Part shown: positions 45,374 through 57,547 of the stretch, one piece after another
How the letters are laid out: every line of letters begins with the position of its first letter
Numbering within the stretch: position 1 is the first letter of the stretch
Source of the DNA: Pseudarthrobacter sp. NS4
GTDB lineage: Bacteria > Actinomycetota > Actinomycetes > Actinomycetales > Micrococcaceae
Direction: 5' to 3'
Assembly: GCF_024758005.1 (NCBI RefSeq)
Contig: NZ_CP103288.1
Location: 62,001 to 126,000, forward strand
Length of the DNA stretch: 64,000 nt
Notes under the pieces: generated by a model
Seen by the model: only the letters and a program-made list of their open reading frames with translations
What the model was told of the DNA's origin: nothing
The model's database searches: none
Translations under genes and position numbers: made by a program

Positions 45374-46711
45374 GTGTCAGCGATAAAAAACACCAATGCC
45401 AGCCAAGGGGGTGCCTCAGCGGCCAGCAAACGACGCTTCCTGATTAGAATGGTCACCGTCCTGATCGGCGGCATGGTCCTGGATGGCTATGTCCTTGGCA
45501 TCATCGGACCAGTCGCGGGGACCATGGCCGAGGACCTGCAGCTCACCCCTTTCTGGCAGGGTCTGATCGCCGCAGCTGCTCTGGTTGGAATCCTGATCGG
45601 CGCACCTCTGGGCGGCTGGGCCGCCGATAAGTGGGGGCGCAAGCCAATTTTCATGTTCGACATCGGCCTGTTCGCTATCGCGTCGGGAATGCAGTTTTTC
45701 GTCGACTCGCCGGCGTGGCTGATTGTGGTGCGGCTGTTGATGGGCATCGCGATCGGCACCGAGTACGCGGTCGGTTGGCCCCTGATGGCTGAGTTCTCAC
45801 CCACCCATCTGCGGGGGCGGCTCATGGCCGCAATGGGAATCGCTTGGTACGCCGGATTCATGATCGCGTTCCTGATCGGCCATCTGCTCAACGAGTACAC
45901 CGACCTGAGCTGGCACTTCATCCTGGGTACGAGCACGTTCCTAGCGGTGGCCATATTCCTCGCCCGGCTCGGCATGCCGGAGTCACCGCGGTGGCTGTGG
46001 AGCGTGGGCCGCAAAGACGAGGCCCGAACCCTCGCTAACAAGTACATGCCCGAGGACGCGCTCGACGACCTCCAGCACGAGGACGTTCGCAAGGGCAGCT
46101 TCGGGATGCTGTTCTCCAAGGAGCACTGGCGCTCCACACTCTTCATCTCAGGTTTTTGGTTTTGCGCCGTGACACCATACTTCGCGATCGCCACCTTCGC
46201 TGACAGCGTGCTAAATGAGTACGGTCTCGCTGGCGGGCTCGCCGGGGGAGTCGGGCTCTCCGCAGTCGCGCTGGCCGGAGTCGTCGTCACGTTCTTGCTG
46301 ATCGAGAAGGTAGGTCGACGCCTGCTGACCGTCCCGACCCAGTGGCTGTGCGCCGCCGTCCTCGCGGTCATTGGCCTGTGGGCCGGCGCGCCCGCGCCCG
46401 TCGTCCTCATCCTCTTCCTGGTCTTCTCGTTCTTCAACGCGGGCTACAACACGCTGACCAACGTCTACCCAGGCGAGGTTCTCCCGACAGAGATCAGAGG
46501 CATCGGAACAGGTTTCGCGGCCGCTGCCAGCCGTGTCGGAGCCGGCATCGGCATCTTCCTCCTCCCGATGTCGATGGAGACCCTCGGTGCCGGTCCCACT
46601 ATGCTGATCGCGGCCGGAGTCGCCCTCGCCGGTGCCGCGCTATCGCAGTGGCTCGCTCCAGAAACGAAGGGCAAGACCTTGACGGAGGCAGCAGCAGGAT
46701 ACGCCCACTGA
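45374..46711 (+). CDS. MFS transporter (paralog of 13395-14741)
   Basis: A 445-aa, ~12-segment major facilitator protein, strongly similar to the one at 13395 throughout: MVLDGYVLGIIG, GGWAADKWGRKPIFMFDIG, LRGRLMAAMG, PESPRWLWSVGRKDEA and PETKGKTLTEAAAGYAH. GTG 45374 is chosen because AGGAG precedes it and the first residues then align with the paralog; an ATG at 45347 is also open. It follows the oxidase-lyase-aldehyde dehydrogenase operon and probably imports that pathway's substrate. Confidence 0.9.
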   Translation: MSAIKNTNASQGGASAASKRRFLIRMVTVLIGGMVLDGYVLGIIGPVAGTMAEDLQLTPFWQGLIAAAALVGILIGAPLGGWAADKWGRKPIFMFDIGLFAIASGMQFFVDSPAWLIVVRLLMGIAIGTEYAVGWPLMAEFSPTHLRGRLMAAMGIAWYAGFMIAFLIGHLLNEYTDLSWHFILGTSTFLAVAIFLARLGMPESPRWLWSVGRKDEARTLANKYMPEDALDDLQHEDVRKGSFGMLFSKEHWRSTLFISGFWFCAVTPYFAIATFADSVLNEYGLAGGLAGGVGLSAVALAGVVVTFLLIEKVGRRLLTVPTQWLCAAVLAVIGLWAGAPAPVVLILFLVFSFFNAGYNTLTNVYPGEVLPTEIRGIGTGFAAAASRVGAGIGIFLLPMSMETLGAGPTMLIAAGVALAGAALSQWLAPETKGKTLTEAAAGYAH

Positions 46712-46843
46712 CCCTGCCTACACGAACGAAAGCTGCGACTGAATGGGGCTTCCCTGAAGGGTCCTGGCCACCTCTTCTAGACAGCCCTTGCGCTGCAGCC
46801 GGGGACCGGGACAGTCCTGCCCTGCGGGCGCCTGAAACTCGCT

Positions 46844-47077
46844 TCACTCAGATTCGGAGGGAGAGGGGCGAACGGCAGAATGCGAATCATGCGTTGCTGC
46901 TAATACCGCGAGGTCCTGAATGAGCTGTTGTATCTCACGGTCACGGTCACGGTCTCGAGGCGGGCTTTGTGAAAGCTGGACGAATTTCCCGGGGTGAAGG
47001 AGAACAAGAGGCCGGCCTGGGGACGGCACTGCAGCCTCCTCGGGCCCAATTGGGTCCGAAAACTCTGGTTGTCCCAC
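46844..47077 (-). CDS. Possible small protein, 77 aa
   Basis: A GTG-initiated frame whose second half (GKFVQLSQSPPRDRD, then IQQLIQDLAVLAAT) is protein-like and amphipathic. A triple repeat of GACCGT encodes RDRDRD. No strong ribosome site and no family recognised, so the start and even the gene are uncertain. Confidence 0.3.
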   Translation of the reverse strand: MGQPEFSDPIGPEEAAVPSPGRPLVLLHPGKFVQLSQSPPRDRDRDREIQQLIQDLAVLAATHDSHSAVRPSPSESE

Positions 47078-47910
47078 ACAGCCTCCCTTAACGCGTTTCT
47101 GCCGATGCTGTTCCGAGTGCGGCGGGAGGGTTTTCCTGAATCGTCATTGATAGATCCCTTACGTCTGGAGGGATATTCCCTGCAGCAGACTTTAGTAAGG
47201 CCTTGGCTACTCTAATTTGGAGGGCTCCAACAAAAATATGCCTGTCATTTCGGTGCAGATGCACCGGTTCGCCCTATGCTGCGAGAGGCGAGAGGTCATC
47301 TGGTTCGGTTCCTTCACCGCCATGACCGCCATGACCGCCGCAACCGGAACTGCCCTGCTCATCACCGCCGCGCCGCATGTGAGAGGCCTCTATTGGAAAG
47401 GACGGTCGGAAAGTCGATCGTTCACCGTTCCCTGAGCAGATGCCGGCCCTATCGGGTGAGACCTTTCTGTGTTTGCTTGGTGGCGCCAATTGCTGCGCGG
47501 TTTTGCGGGCGGTGGGGGCTTTGCTGTGCGGGACCTGCCTGCCCGCGTCGCAATCGTCGCGCCGCTGAGTCTTTCAACTTCCGTTGGCCTACCTAAGTAA
47601 TTTTTTGGGCACTGCAAGTCGGCTAGACGAGGTATTGGAATGCACTCCAGCTCTCGCGACTCCGGACGTCAGAACTGCTCAACTGGACCCACTGGATGCC
47701 GTGGGGAACGGGGTGCACCGGGCCGCCGGACAGCCACGGGCGGAGGAAGAGGAATTATTGGGCCACGGCGACTAACCGCTGGGCCTGACCGGCGCCATGT
47801 GCAGCCCGAGCACGATCACGGATGTCGTCCTACGCTGACCGCCGGCCGCGGCCGGCCGCCCCCCGGGACCTGCCCTTGTTCCCGTCGCGCCAACGGCCTA
47901 CAGTTTGGCC
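47078..47910. other. Intergenic stretch without a supportable gene
   Basis: GC-rich sequence with short conflicting frames on both strands. A short direct repeat (ACCGCCATG twice, near 47319-47336) is present. Nothing else was recognised. Confidence 0.4.
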
Positions 47911-48159
47911 ATGACAACGGAGGACGATCCCCGGCCAGGACCCCGCCCGGAAGGGCCCGCACATGGGGAGGTGCCGGAGAAGCAGCTGCACCGGTGGAAG
48001 GGCGAAGGCGGGGCACTGCCGCCGGAGCCCGAACCGGACCCTGAAGACGAGGACGACGGCAACAACTGAGGCGAAGCGACCGGCAGATTCGAAACAATTG
48101 ACAGCATCGACGAGGACCAGCAGGCAGTCCCGCTGGAGCGGCTCCTCATCGGGCGGTAG
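47911..48159 (+). CDS. Small acidic protein with an in-frame TGA
   Basis: ATG 47911 opens a 52-codon frame encoding a proline- and acid-rich peptide (PRPEGPAHGEVPEK, then HRWKGEGGALPPEPEPD) that stops at TGA 48067-48069. The same frame stays open for 29 more codons to TAG 48157 and there reads like protein (FETIDSIDEDQQAVPLERLL). Either the gene was once about 82 aa and is now interrupted, or the two parts are unrelated. The first part alone is probably translated. Family not recognised. Confidence 0.45.
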
Positions 48160-48401
48160 CGGTGCCATTTAGACCCTCTCCCCCGCCCATTTTTAAAGAG
48201 CCGATAATTTAGATTCCGTTAACTTGCCTCTCTCGGCCAAGTCGGTCGGCTACGACGTCGCACGGGCGTTGGCATAGGCCTTTCCTCTTCCCGATTAATA
48301 GGGGAGGGGGAGGAACAGCACCGCTTTTTTGGGGAATTCTTCCCATGTCCTGTACGTTGCAGGACCGGTAACCCACCCCAACAGAGAAGAGATGCACCGC
48401 C

Positions 48402-48701
48402 GTGGCAACCGATTACGACGAACTGCGCACCGACGTTAAGGAGTCCCAGGAAAATTCGCTGGAGGCCCTGAAGTCCGCCAAAGCACCGGATGCCAAGTCT
48501 GTAGTTCAGGAGCTCGACGAGGCTGACACCCTCGACGGCCTCACCCCGGGCGGCGAGTTCATTGCCGAAGAGCTCGTTGTGCAGGTCATTCCGCAGGCTG
48601 AGGATGAGTTCACCTGCAACTCGTGCTTCCTGGTCCGCCACCGTTCGCAGAAGGCGCGCGAGAAGGACGGCCATGCCTACTGTGTCGAATGTGAGGGCTG
48701 A
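48402..48701 (+). CDS. DUF4193 family protein
   Basis: A 99-aa protein of the actinobacterial DUF4193 family. It starts MATDYDELRTDVKESQE and ends with a putative zinc site FTCNSCFLVRHRSQ and YCVECEG, two Cys-x-x-Cys pairs. Function is unknown; the family is common and usually single-copy in Actinobacteria. It overlaps the next gene. Confidence 0.92.
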   Translation: MATDYDELRTDVKESQENSLEALKSAKAPDAKSVVQELDEADTLDGLTPGGEFIAEELVVQVIPQAEDEFTCNSCFLVRHRSQKAREKDGHAYCVECEG

Positions 48702-49092
48702 GCCCCACTACTGGCCGGCTGTCCCGGAGCAGGTCTGGGACAGCATCCGCGACGAATTTACCCTGCCAACCGCTGCAGACATGGAGACCCACTTCCGTTC
48801 TCTCGGCGGGCCCGAAGGGATGCGCCGGACCGTCCGGGTGTTTATCGGCGAGGAAACCTTCTGCCCGGGCTTCCAGCTCAAAGACGGGGTTCTCCACGAA
48901 CCCGTACTGCGGCTCTTTGACCACGCCATGGCGCTGAAGGTCCCGCACAACGTGTTCGCCGCGTGGATGGTCAGCCCGCTGTCAGTCGGGGCGTGCTCCA
49001 GACCCGTGGACATGCTGGACAGCATGACGCTGCTCCAGAGCTCCCTCGCTGCTTTCGCAGACAGGCACCGCCCGGTCGAAAAACGACGCTGA
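48673..49092 (+). CDS. Hypothetical protein with a ParS/MbcA-like C-terminus
   Basis: A 139-aa protein overlapping DUF4193 in another frame. ATG 48673 is preceded by GAGAAGGA; GTG 48691 is an alternative. The C-terminal half (VFAAWMVSPLSVGACSRPVD followed by MLDS) resembles the toxin-binding domain of Xre/MbcA/ParS antitoxins, which end in a similar W..P..LGG..P.dlL pattern. No DNA-binding Xre domain and no RES-type toxin gene are visible, so an antitoxin role is only a suggestion. Confidence 0.6.
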   Translation: MPTVSNVRAEPHYWPAVPEQVWDSIRDEFTLPTAADMETHFRSLGGPEGMRRTVRVFIGEETFCPGFQLKDGVLHEPVLRLFDHAMALKVPHNVFAAWMVSPLSVGACSRPVDMLDSMTLLQSSLAAFADRHRPVEKRR

Positions 49093-49282
49093 CGCCTTGA
49101 TGGCTACTCTCTTTGGCCAGGCGTGCATGATTCGAGGTCTTCAGCTGGTTTTGGGTTCTGATCTTCAGCAGTGCCACGTGAGGCTCGACTCTCTTGGAGC
49201 GAAAAAGGAATAGGGAAGCCTTCCAGCGCCTTGTTGCTGATGGGGCCGCTGACCGTTGGCTGCCTCATTCGAAAGGACCCTC

Positions 49283-49555
49283 TTGCCCACAGCTTTCATT
49301 CCCTTCACCATGCGCGCCTCAGCCCGTAATGACCACCGCGGCACCTTCCGCACTGACATTGAACGACTGAGCGCCGGACACCGGCACTGGGCGCCCCTGG
49401 ACGTGCTCAGATCCACGAATACCCAGGCTGTTTTCCGCGGTGCTGTCCCGAAGGGCGTACACACCGCGACTGATGCGAGCCTTGCACGCTTCCTCCAGGA
49501 CCGTCTCGCCACTGTTGACATCCATCTGGACCTCAGCGTCACGATCGAGCGATAG
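49283..49555 (+). CDS. Hypothetical protein, 90 aa
   Basis: A small soluble protein. TTG 49283 is chosen because GAAAGGA lies just upstream. Residues such as GTFRTDIERL, HRHWAPLDVLRS and FLQDRLATVDIHLDLSVTIER give a strongly protein-like composition, and a terminator follows ten bases after the stop. No family recognised. Confidence 0.6.
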   Translation: MPTAFIPFTMRASARNDHRGTFRTDIERLSAGHRHWAPLDVLRSTNTQAVFRGAVPKGVHTATDASLARFLQDRLATVDIHLDLSVTIER

Positions 49556-49564
49556 CCGGCCCCA

Positions 49565-49594
49565 AAGCCCCGGACCACGGTCCGGGGCTTTTCT
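49565..49594 (+). terminator. Intrinsic terminator
   Basis: 12-bp perfect stem (49565-49576 with 49579-49590) followed by TTTTC, directly after the 90-aa gene. Confidence 0.8.
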
Positions 49595-50252
49595 TGTGCC
49601 CGTTATAGTCACGAGTCCGGTCAGGCCAAAGGAATGCCAAAAGAACCGCTGCTGACAGGGTCTCGGAGATCGCCTCGCCGAAGAGCCGCATTGGACAGCC
49701 TGGCAGACAGCGCGTGGCCACTTGCGGCCGCCGATCGGCCGGCCTCACCTGGCAAGCGAAACTCGACGCAACGATCGGCGTGGCGTCAGAATAGGGCGAA
49801 ATTTCCGTTTTATTGACAGTCGCTCATGATGTTCTCAAATCCCACCCTGACAGTCGAATGGCAGGAAACCGAGGTGCGGTAGCCCGAGAATCATCGAAAT
49901 AGGCCAAAGAATCGGGACTCGATGAGACTCGCTTGCGGCCGGAGCTGACGAAGTCCCCTCTTGCGGCTCGACAGGTGTCTGAGAACGAGACCGAAGCCCC
50001 ACCGGCAGGTGAATCCTCCCTTGTGAAACCGCCTTTACGTCAGGCTGGGGTGTGCTCAACTGGACTAACTTCCGGGCGTGAGGCAGGTTTTTGGACCCAA
50101 GGAGGGTTTGGCTCACTGAAGCGGCGTCCGACCTCGGCCTCTGACCCGGGTTCCGGCCGGTCGTTCCCCACTTGGTTCGGGCACGCAGCCTGACCGGGTT
50201 GCGCGTGACAGGAATCACGGTTAGCCTGTTTAGGCAGGCGATACAGCCTGAA
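49595..50252. other. Upstream region of the bgl operon
   Basis: No supportable gene; the promoter of the bgl operon must lie here. A 127-aa minus-strand frame is Pro/Arg-rich and without a ribosome site. Confidence 0.4.
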
Positions 50253-50318
50253 GGATTGTTACTCGGATACGAGGCAAGACCTGAGACGCACGGAGACGTG
50301 TGGCTCGGGTCTTTTTTT
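50253..50318 (+). promoter_or_regulatory. BglG/LicT-type RNA antiterminator overlapping a terminator
   Basis: GGATTGTTACT at 50253, then GAGGCAAGACC to 50281, closely match the ribonucleic antiterminator consensus of beta-glucoside operons. It overlaps the left arm (AGACCTGAG, 50277-50285) of a hairpin whose right arm CTCGGGTCT (50304-50312) is followed by a run of T. Binding of the BglG-type protein would stabilise the antiterminator and allow transcription of the operon. Confidence 0.88.
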
Positions 50319-50352
50319 GTGCCCGGAAACGGAACGGACAGAAAGGACTGCC

Positions 50353-53704
<3,352 letters not shown>

Positions 53705-53721
53705 CTGATGCTGCAATGATG

Positions 53722-53754
53722 TGGTGTGTGGCGGGACCCGTTCCCGCCCACACC
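53722..53754 (+). terminator. Hairpin between the glucosidase and antiterminator genes
   Basis: GGTGTGTGGCGGGA pairs with TCCCGCCCACACC with one bulge. It could partly end transcription, leaving a lower level for the regulator gene. Confidence 0.55.
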
Positions 53755-53820
53755 ACCCGTTGAAGGGTTTGAAGCATCGTTAGTCCAAGTTCTCAACACC
53801 AAGGCAGGAGAAACAACGAC

Positions 53821-54663
53821 GTGGACATCCTGCGCGTCTTCAACAACAACGTGGTGCTCTCGCGCGATGCAAACGGCCGCGAAGTGATCCTCACCGGCCG
53901 CGGGTTGGGCTTCCAGGCCAAGCCGGGACAGGTAATCGACCCGGCAAAAGTGCTGCGGACCTTTGTTCCCGAGGACGGCCGCGATCCGGACAATCTGGGC
54001 GCCATGGTTGCGGCCATTCCGCCGGAGCACGTGCTCCTCGCCGAGGAAGCCCTTGATGCCGGTCGCAGCGAAATGCAGATTCCGGCTAGCACGGTGCTGT
54101 CGATCGCTCTCGCTGATCACCTGAGCTTTGCTATCAAGCGGCTGCGCCAGGGCGTGGTGTTTGACTACCCGCTACGGGCCGAGGTCTCCCACCTTTACCC
54201 GGCAGAGCTGCGCGCCGCGCGGCGCATTCTTGAATTCGTCAATGCCCGGCTGGAGGCTCCTCTGTCCGACGATGAGGCAGTGGCCATTGCGCTGCACCTG
54301 GTCAACGCAGGGTTCGCCACCGGGGATCTGTCCTACACCTACCAGATGACGGGAGTGTTTGCGCAGCTGTTCGAGGTGCTTGAGCAGGCATACAGCCGCC
54401 CTTTCGACCGGAACACCGTCAACGCCGCCAGATTCATCACGCATCTTAGGTACTTCTTTGTCCGCGCGAATTCCGGCCGGCAGCTCGAAGACGGCGCCGG
54501 CAAGCTGGCGGCGGCGATCAAGGGTTCCTACCCGGAGGCCTACTCAACGGCACTGAAGCTCCAGGCAGTCCTCGAGCTCCGGTTGGGCGAACCGCTGACG
54601 GAGGACGAAGTCACGTACCTCACCCTCCACGTGGCGCGGATGGTGGATGAGGACCGCGCGTAA
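53821..54663 (+). CDS. bglG: BglG/LicT-family transcriptional antiterminator
   Basis: A 280-aa RNA-binding regulator. The CAT domain (residues 1-60, FNNNVVLSRDANGREVIL) binds the antiterminator at 50253. Two PRD domains follow (~70-170 and ~175-280), with conserved His in DHLSF, LHLVNAGF, ITHLRYFF and LTLHVARM that take phosphate from PTS proteins. GTG 53821 follows AGGAG. Unlike in E. coli, the regulator gene is last in the operon. Confidence 0.94.
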   Translation: MDILRVFNNNVVLSRDANGREVILTGRGLGFQAKPGQVIDPAKVLRTFVPEDGRDPDNLGAMVAAIPPEHVLLAEEALDAGRSEMQIPASTVLSIALADHLSFAIKRLRQGVVFDYPLRAEVSHLYPAELRAARRILEFVNARLEAPLSDDEAVAIALHLVNAGFATGDLSYTYQMTGVFAQLFEVLEQAYSRPFDRNTVNAARFITHLRYFFVRANSGRQLEDGAGKLAAAIKGSYPEAYSTALKLQAVLELRLGEPLTEDEVTYLTLHVARMVDEDRA

Positions 54664-55076
54664 ACAGCGTGAGCCCGCCAGCCCCGAGTTCGTTCCTCGT
54701 CCGACAACCCGGGGCCGATATAACTGATCTTCCGTCAACCTGACTGGGCTCGGACAAGCTCGCTCCGGCGACTCTGATCAGTCCATGGCCGGGGTCAGTT
54801 CTGGTTATCCACGGCTGAGAATTGGGAGCCGTTGGGTAGCTCCCTGGCAGCAGTAGCGATGGATAACCTATGAGAACTGTCCCCAGCCATGGGCGGGCGG
54901 ACCGGACTGCTCGTTAAACGTAGATGAAATCCGGTTGTTCCGAGGACCAGACAAGGAGTCGCGTGTCAGCTTTGGGTGTGCCCCAACTGGTCGGAGGGCT
55001 TTAGGAGCCGTCACAGTGCTATTTGGCTGGACCTCCCTAGACGTGGTTGCCGTCATCAAGTACTCTTGGGTAAACC
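54664..55076. other. Intergenic region between the bgl and ara operons
   Basis: 413 bases without a supportable gene. The promoter of araB should lie near its 3' end (TTGCCG with TAAACC 18 bases later, weak). Confidence 0.4.
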
Positions 55077-55092
55077 TTGTTAGCGCTAACAA
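55077..55092. promoter_or_regulatory. LacI-type operator upstream of araB
   Basis: TTGTTAGCGCTAACAA is a perfect 16-bp palindrome with a central CG, the typical LacI/GalR form, 15 bases before the araB GTG. The LacI-type regulator at 57548 is the likely binder. Confidence 0.85.
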
Positions 55093-55106
55093 AATTAGGA
55101 TCATCT

Positions 55107-56729
55107 GTGAATCTTCCTGGCACCGAAAATATGGCCGATGCCGTCCGCTCCGGACGAGGTCGTCTAGGAATCGAACTGGGCTCTACGCGAATCAAAGCCT
55201 GCTTGATCGGGGATGACCCTAGCAAGGTACTGGCGCTTGGGAGTTTTACCTGGGAGAACTCGTTTGAGGACGGGATGTGGACGTACTCGCTGCAGGAGGT
55301 CTGGTCCGGAGTGCAGGCGGCCTACGCCGATCTTCTGGACGACTCGGAGCGCCGACACGGTGTGCGACCCACGGCTCTCGAATCCATCGGCATTTCGGCG
55401 ATGATGCATGGTTACCTCGCATTCGATGGCGAGGGTGACCTACTCGTGCCGTTCCGTACGTGGCGGAACACAACAACCGGGCCGGCAGCCGAAGAACTCA
55501 CGAGACTTTTCGATGTGAACATCCCCCTTCGCTGGTCCATAGCTCACTTGCACCAGGCAGTTTTGGATCAGGAACCCCATGTTCCGCAGATCGACTTCAT
55601 GACCACGCTAGCGGGCTACGTCCACTGGCGCCTGACCAGTCGAAAGGTCCTTGGAGTAGGTGACGCCTCCGGCATGTTCCCAATTGATTCAGCGACGCAC
55701 GACTATGACGCGGCGCTGATGAAGCGCTACAACGCCCTCGTTGCCGAAACCGTTTCCGGAATGGATATCGCCCAGCTGCTTCCTGAAGTGCTCGTCGCAG
55801 GTGAGAAGGCTGGAAGGTTGACAGAAGCCGGAGCACGGCTGCTTGACCCCTCGGGTGTTCTGCAGTCCGGCGCGGTATTTTGTCCACCCGAGGGGGATGC
55901 GGGCACCGGTATGGTAGCCACGTGTTCGGTAGCTCCCCGGACTGGAAACGTCAGCGCCGGCACAAGCATTTTCGCGATGGTTGTGCTCGAGCGTCCGTTG
56001 GCACAGGTGCACCACGAGCTCGATCTCGTGACCACTCCGGCTGGCGCCCCCGTAGCGATGGTCCATTGCAACAACGGTGCCAGTGAACTCGCTGCATGGG
56101 TGCACCTTTTCACCCAGTTCGCCATCGCAGCAGGCGTGTCCGTTGATTCCGATACAGCATTCAATGCACTCCTGCAGGAAGCGCTGACGGGTGAAGCAGA
56201 TGCAGGTGGCCTGCTGGCCTACAACTACCTTGCAGGGGAACCTATCGCAGGGCTCAGCGAGGGGCGCCCTCTATTCGTGCGGGCACCCGACAGCAGCTTT
56301 ACCCTGGCCAACTTCATGCGGGCTCAACTCTATGGAGCATTCGCCACCCTCATCCTCGGAATGAGGGTGCTCGCCAGCGAAGAAGTCGCCATCGACAGGA
56401 TGTTTGCCCACGGCGGCATGTTCCGAACCGCCGGCGTTGCCCAGCGCTTCTTGGCCAGCGCCTTGGACGCGCCTGTTTCAGTGGCGGAATCCGCTTCCGA
56501 GGGCGGCGCTTGGGGAATCGCCGTTCTGGCCGCCTTCGTTACCGACCCATCCGATGACCTCGATGAGTACCTTCGAAACTCTGTGTTCGGCGGCGCAGCC
56601 TTCGAGACCACCAATCCAGACCCGGCCGACACTGCCGGCTTCACGGAATACCTCGACCGCTACAGCGCCGGCCTGAGCATCCAGCGCACCGCTGTTGACA
56701 CCCTCACCCTTAAAGGAGCAACCCCATGA
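55107..56729 (+). CDS. araB: FGGY-family ribulokinase
   Basis: A 540-aa FGGY sugar kinase, placed first in an araB-araD-araR-araA cluster and so most likely L-ribulokinase. The phosphate motif GIELGSTRIKACLIG is at the N-terminus; the C-terminal domain has FAHGGMFRTAGVAQRFLA and the ESASEGGAWGIAVLAA block. GTG 55107 follows AGGA; ATG 55131 is an alternative. It overlaps araD by four bases. Confidence 0.88.
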   Translation: MNLPGTENMADAVRSGRGRLGIELGSTRIKACLIGDDPSKVLALGSFTWENSFEDGMWTYSLQEVWSGVQAAYADLLDDSERRHGVRPTALESIGISAMMHGYLAFDGEGDLLVPFRTWRNTTTGPAAEELTRLFDVNIPLRWSIAHLHQAVLDQEPHVPQIDFMTTLAGYVHWRLTSRKVLGVGDASGMFPIDSATHDYDAALMKRYNALVAETVSGMDIAQLLPEVLVAGEKAGRLTEAGARLLDPSGVLQSGAVFCPPEGDAGTGMVATCSVAPRTGNVSAGTSIFAMVVLERPLAQVHHELDLVTTPAGAPVAMVHCNNGASELAAWVHLFTQFAIAAGVSVDSDTAFNALLQEALTGEADAGGLLAYNYLAGEPIAGLSEGRPLFVRAPDSSFTLANFMRAQLYGAFATLILGMRVLASEEVAIDRMFAHGGMFRTAGVAQRFLASALDAPVSVAESASEGGAWGIAVLAAFVTDPSDDLDEYLRNSVFGGAAFETTNPDPADTAGFTEYLDRYSAGLSIQRTAVDTLTLKGATP

Positions 56730-57463
56730 CCGATGTCAAAGAGAACCAGCCCATCAATCCCATTCCTGCCGACGTCGCCGAAGTCATCGACCAAGTCCGC
56801 GTCGAGGTCTCCAGGCTGCACGCCGAACTGGTCCGCTACAACCTTGTTGTGTGGACCGGCGGCAACGTGTCTGGCCGCGTTCCAGGCACCAACTATTTCG
56901 TGATTAAGCCAAGCGGCGTGCTGTACGACGAGCTGGCACCCGAGAACATGATTCTTTGTACCCTTGACGGCAAAGTCGTGCCAGGGTCCCTGGGCTCGGA
57001 AAGATCCCCCTCGAGTGACACGGCCGCCCATGCCTACGTCTATAGGCACATGCCCGATATCGGGGGAGTCGTCCACACCCACTCGCCCTATGCCGTGGCC
57101 TGGGCAGCACATGGTGAGCCCATCCCCTGCGTGACAACCGCTATTGCCGACGAATTCGGCGGCGAGATCCCGGTCGGCCCCTTCGCCATCATCGGCGATG
57201 ATTCAATTGGCCGCGGCATTGTCGAAACCTTGAGAGGGCACCGCTCCCGCGCTGTACTGATGAAGAACCATGGTCCGTTCACCATCGGCAAGGACGCCCG
57301 TGATGCCGTCAAAGCAGCCGTTATGGTTGAAGACGTCGCCCGCTCCGTGTTGTTCTCACGGCAGCTCGGGAACCCCCATGAGATTGCCCCCGATGCAGTC
57401 GACTCCCTCTTTAACCGGTATCAGAATGTCTACGGACAGGACCCAACGGGAGCCCTGAACTGA
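56726..57463 (+). CDS. araD: L-ribulose-5-phosphate 4-epimerase
   Basis: A 245-aa class II aldolase-fold enzyme that interconverts L-ribulose-5-phosphate and D-xylulose-5-phosphate. Zinc ligands are seen in VVHTHSPYAVAWA, and MKNHGPFTIGKDA is the conserved C-terminal motif. It has GGNVSGRVPG for phosphate binding. ATGA overlap with araB indicates coupling. Confidence 0.92.
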   Translation: MTDVKENQPINPIPADVAEVIDQVRVEVSRLHAELVRYNLVVWTGGNVSGRVPGTNYFVIKPSGVLYDELAPENMILCTLDGKVVPGSLGSERSPSSDTAAHAYVYRHMPDIGGVVHTHSPYAVAWAAHGEPIPCVTTAIADEFGGEIPVGPFAIIGDDSIGRGIVETLRGHRSRAVLMKNHGPFTIGKDARDAVKAAVMVEDVARSVLFSRQLGNPHEIAPDAVDSLFNRYQNVYGQDPTGALN

Positions 57464-57547
57464 CACTAACCTTCACAAACGGCAGATCGCTGGCCAGTCT
57501 CATCGAGAGTGCCGGTGATTCTTGTGTCCCCTTCTGGGCTTAGTGGC

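Noticed and set aside
47217..47435. 72-aa frame with a hydrophobic stretch
   Set aside because: Ribosome site absent, and an overlapping frame of the same length exists; the hydrophobic part comes from short GC-rich repeats.
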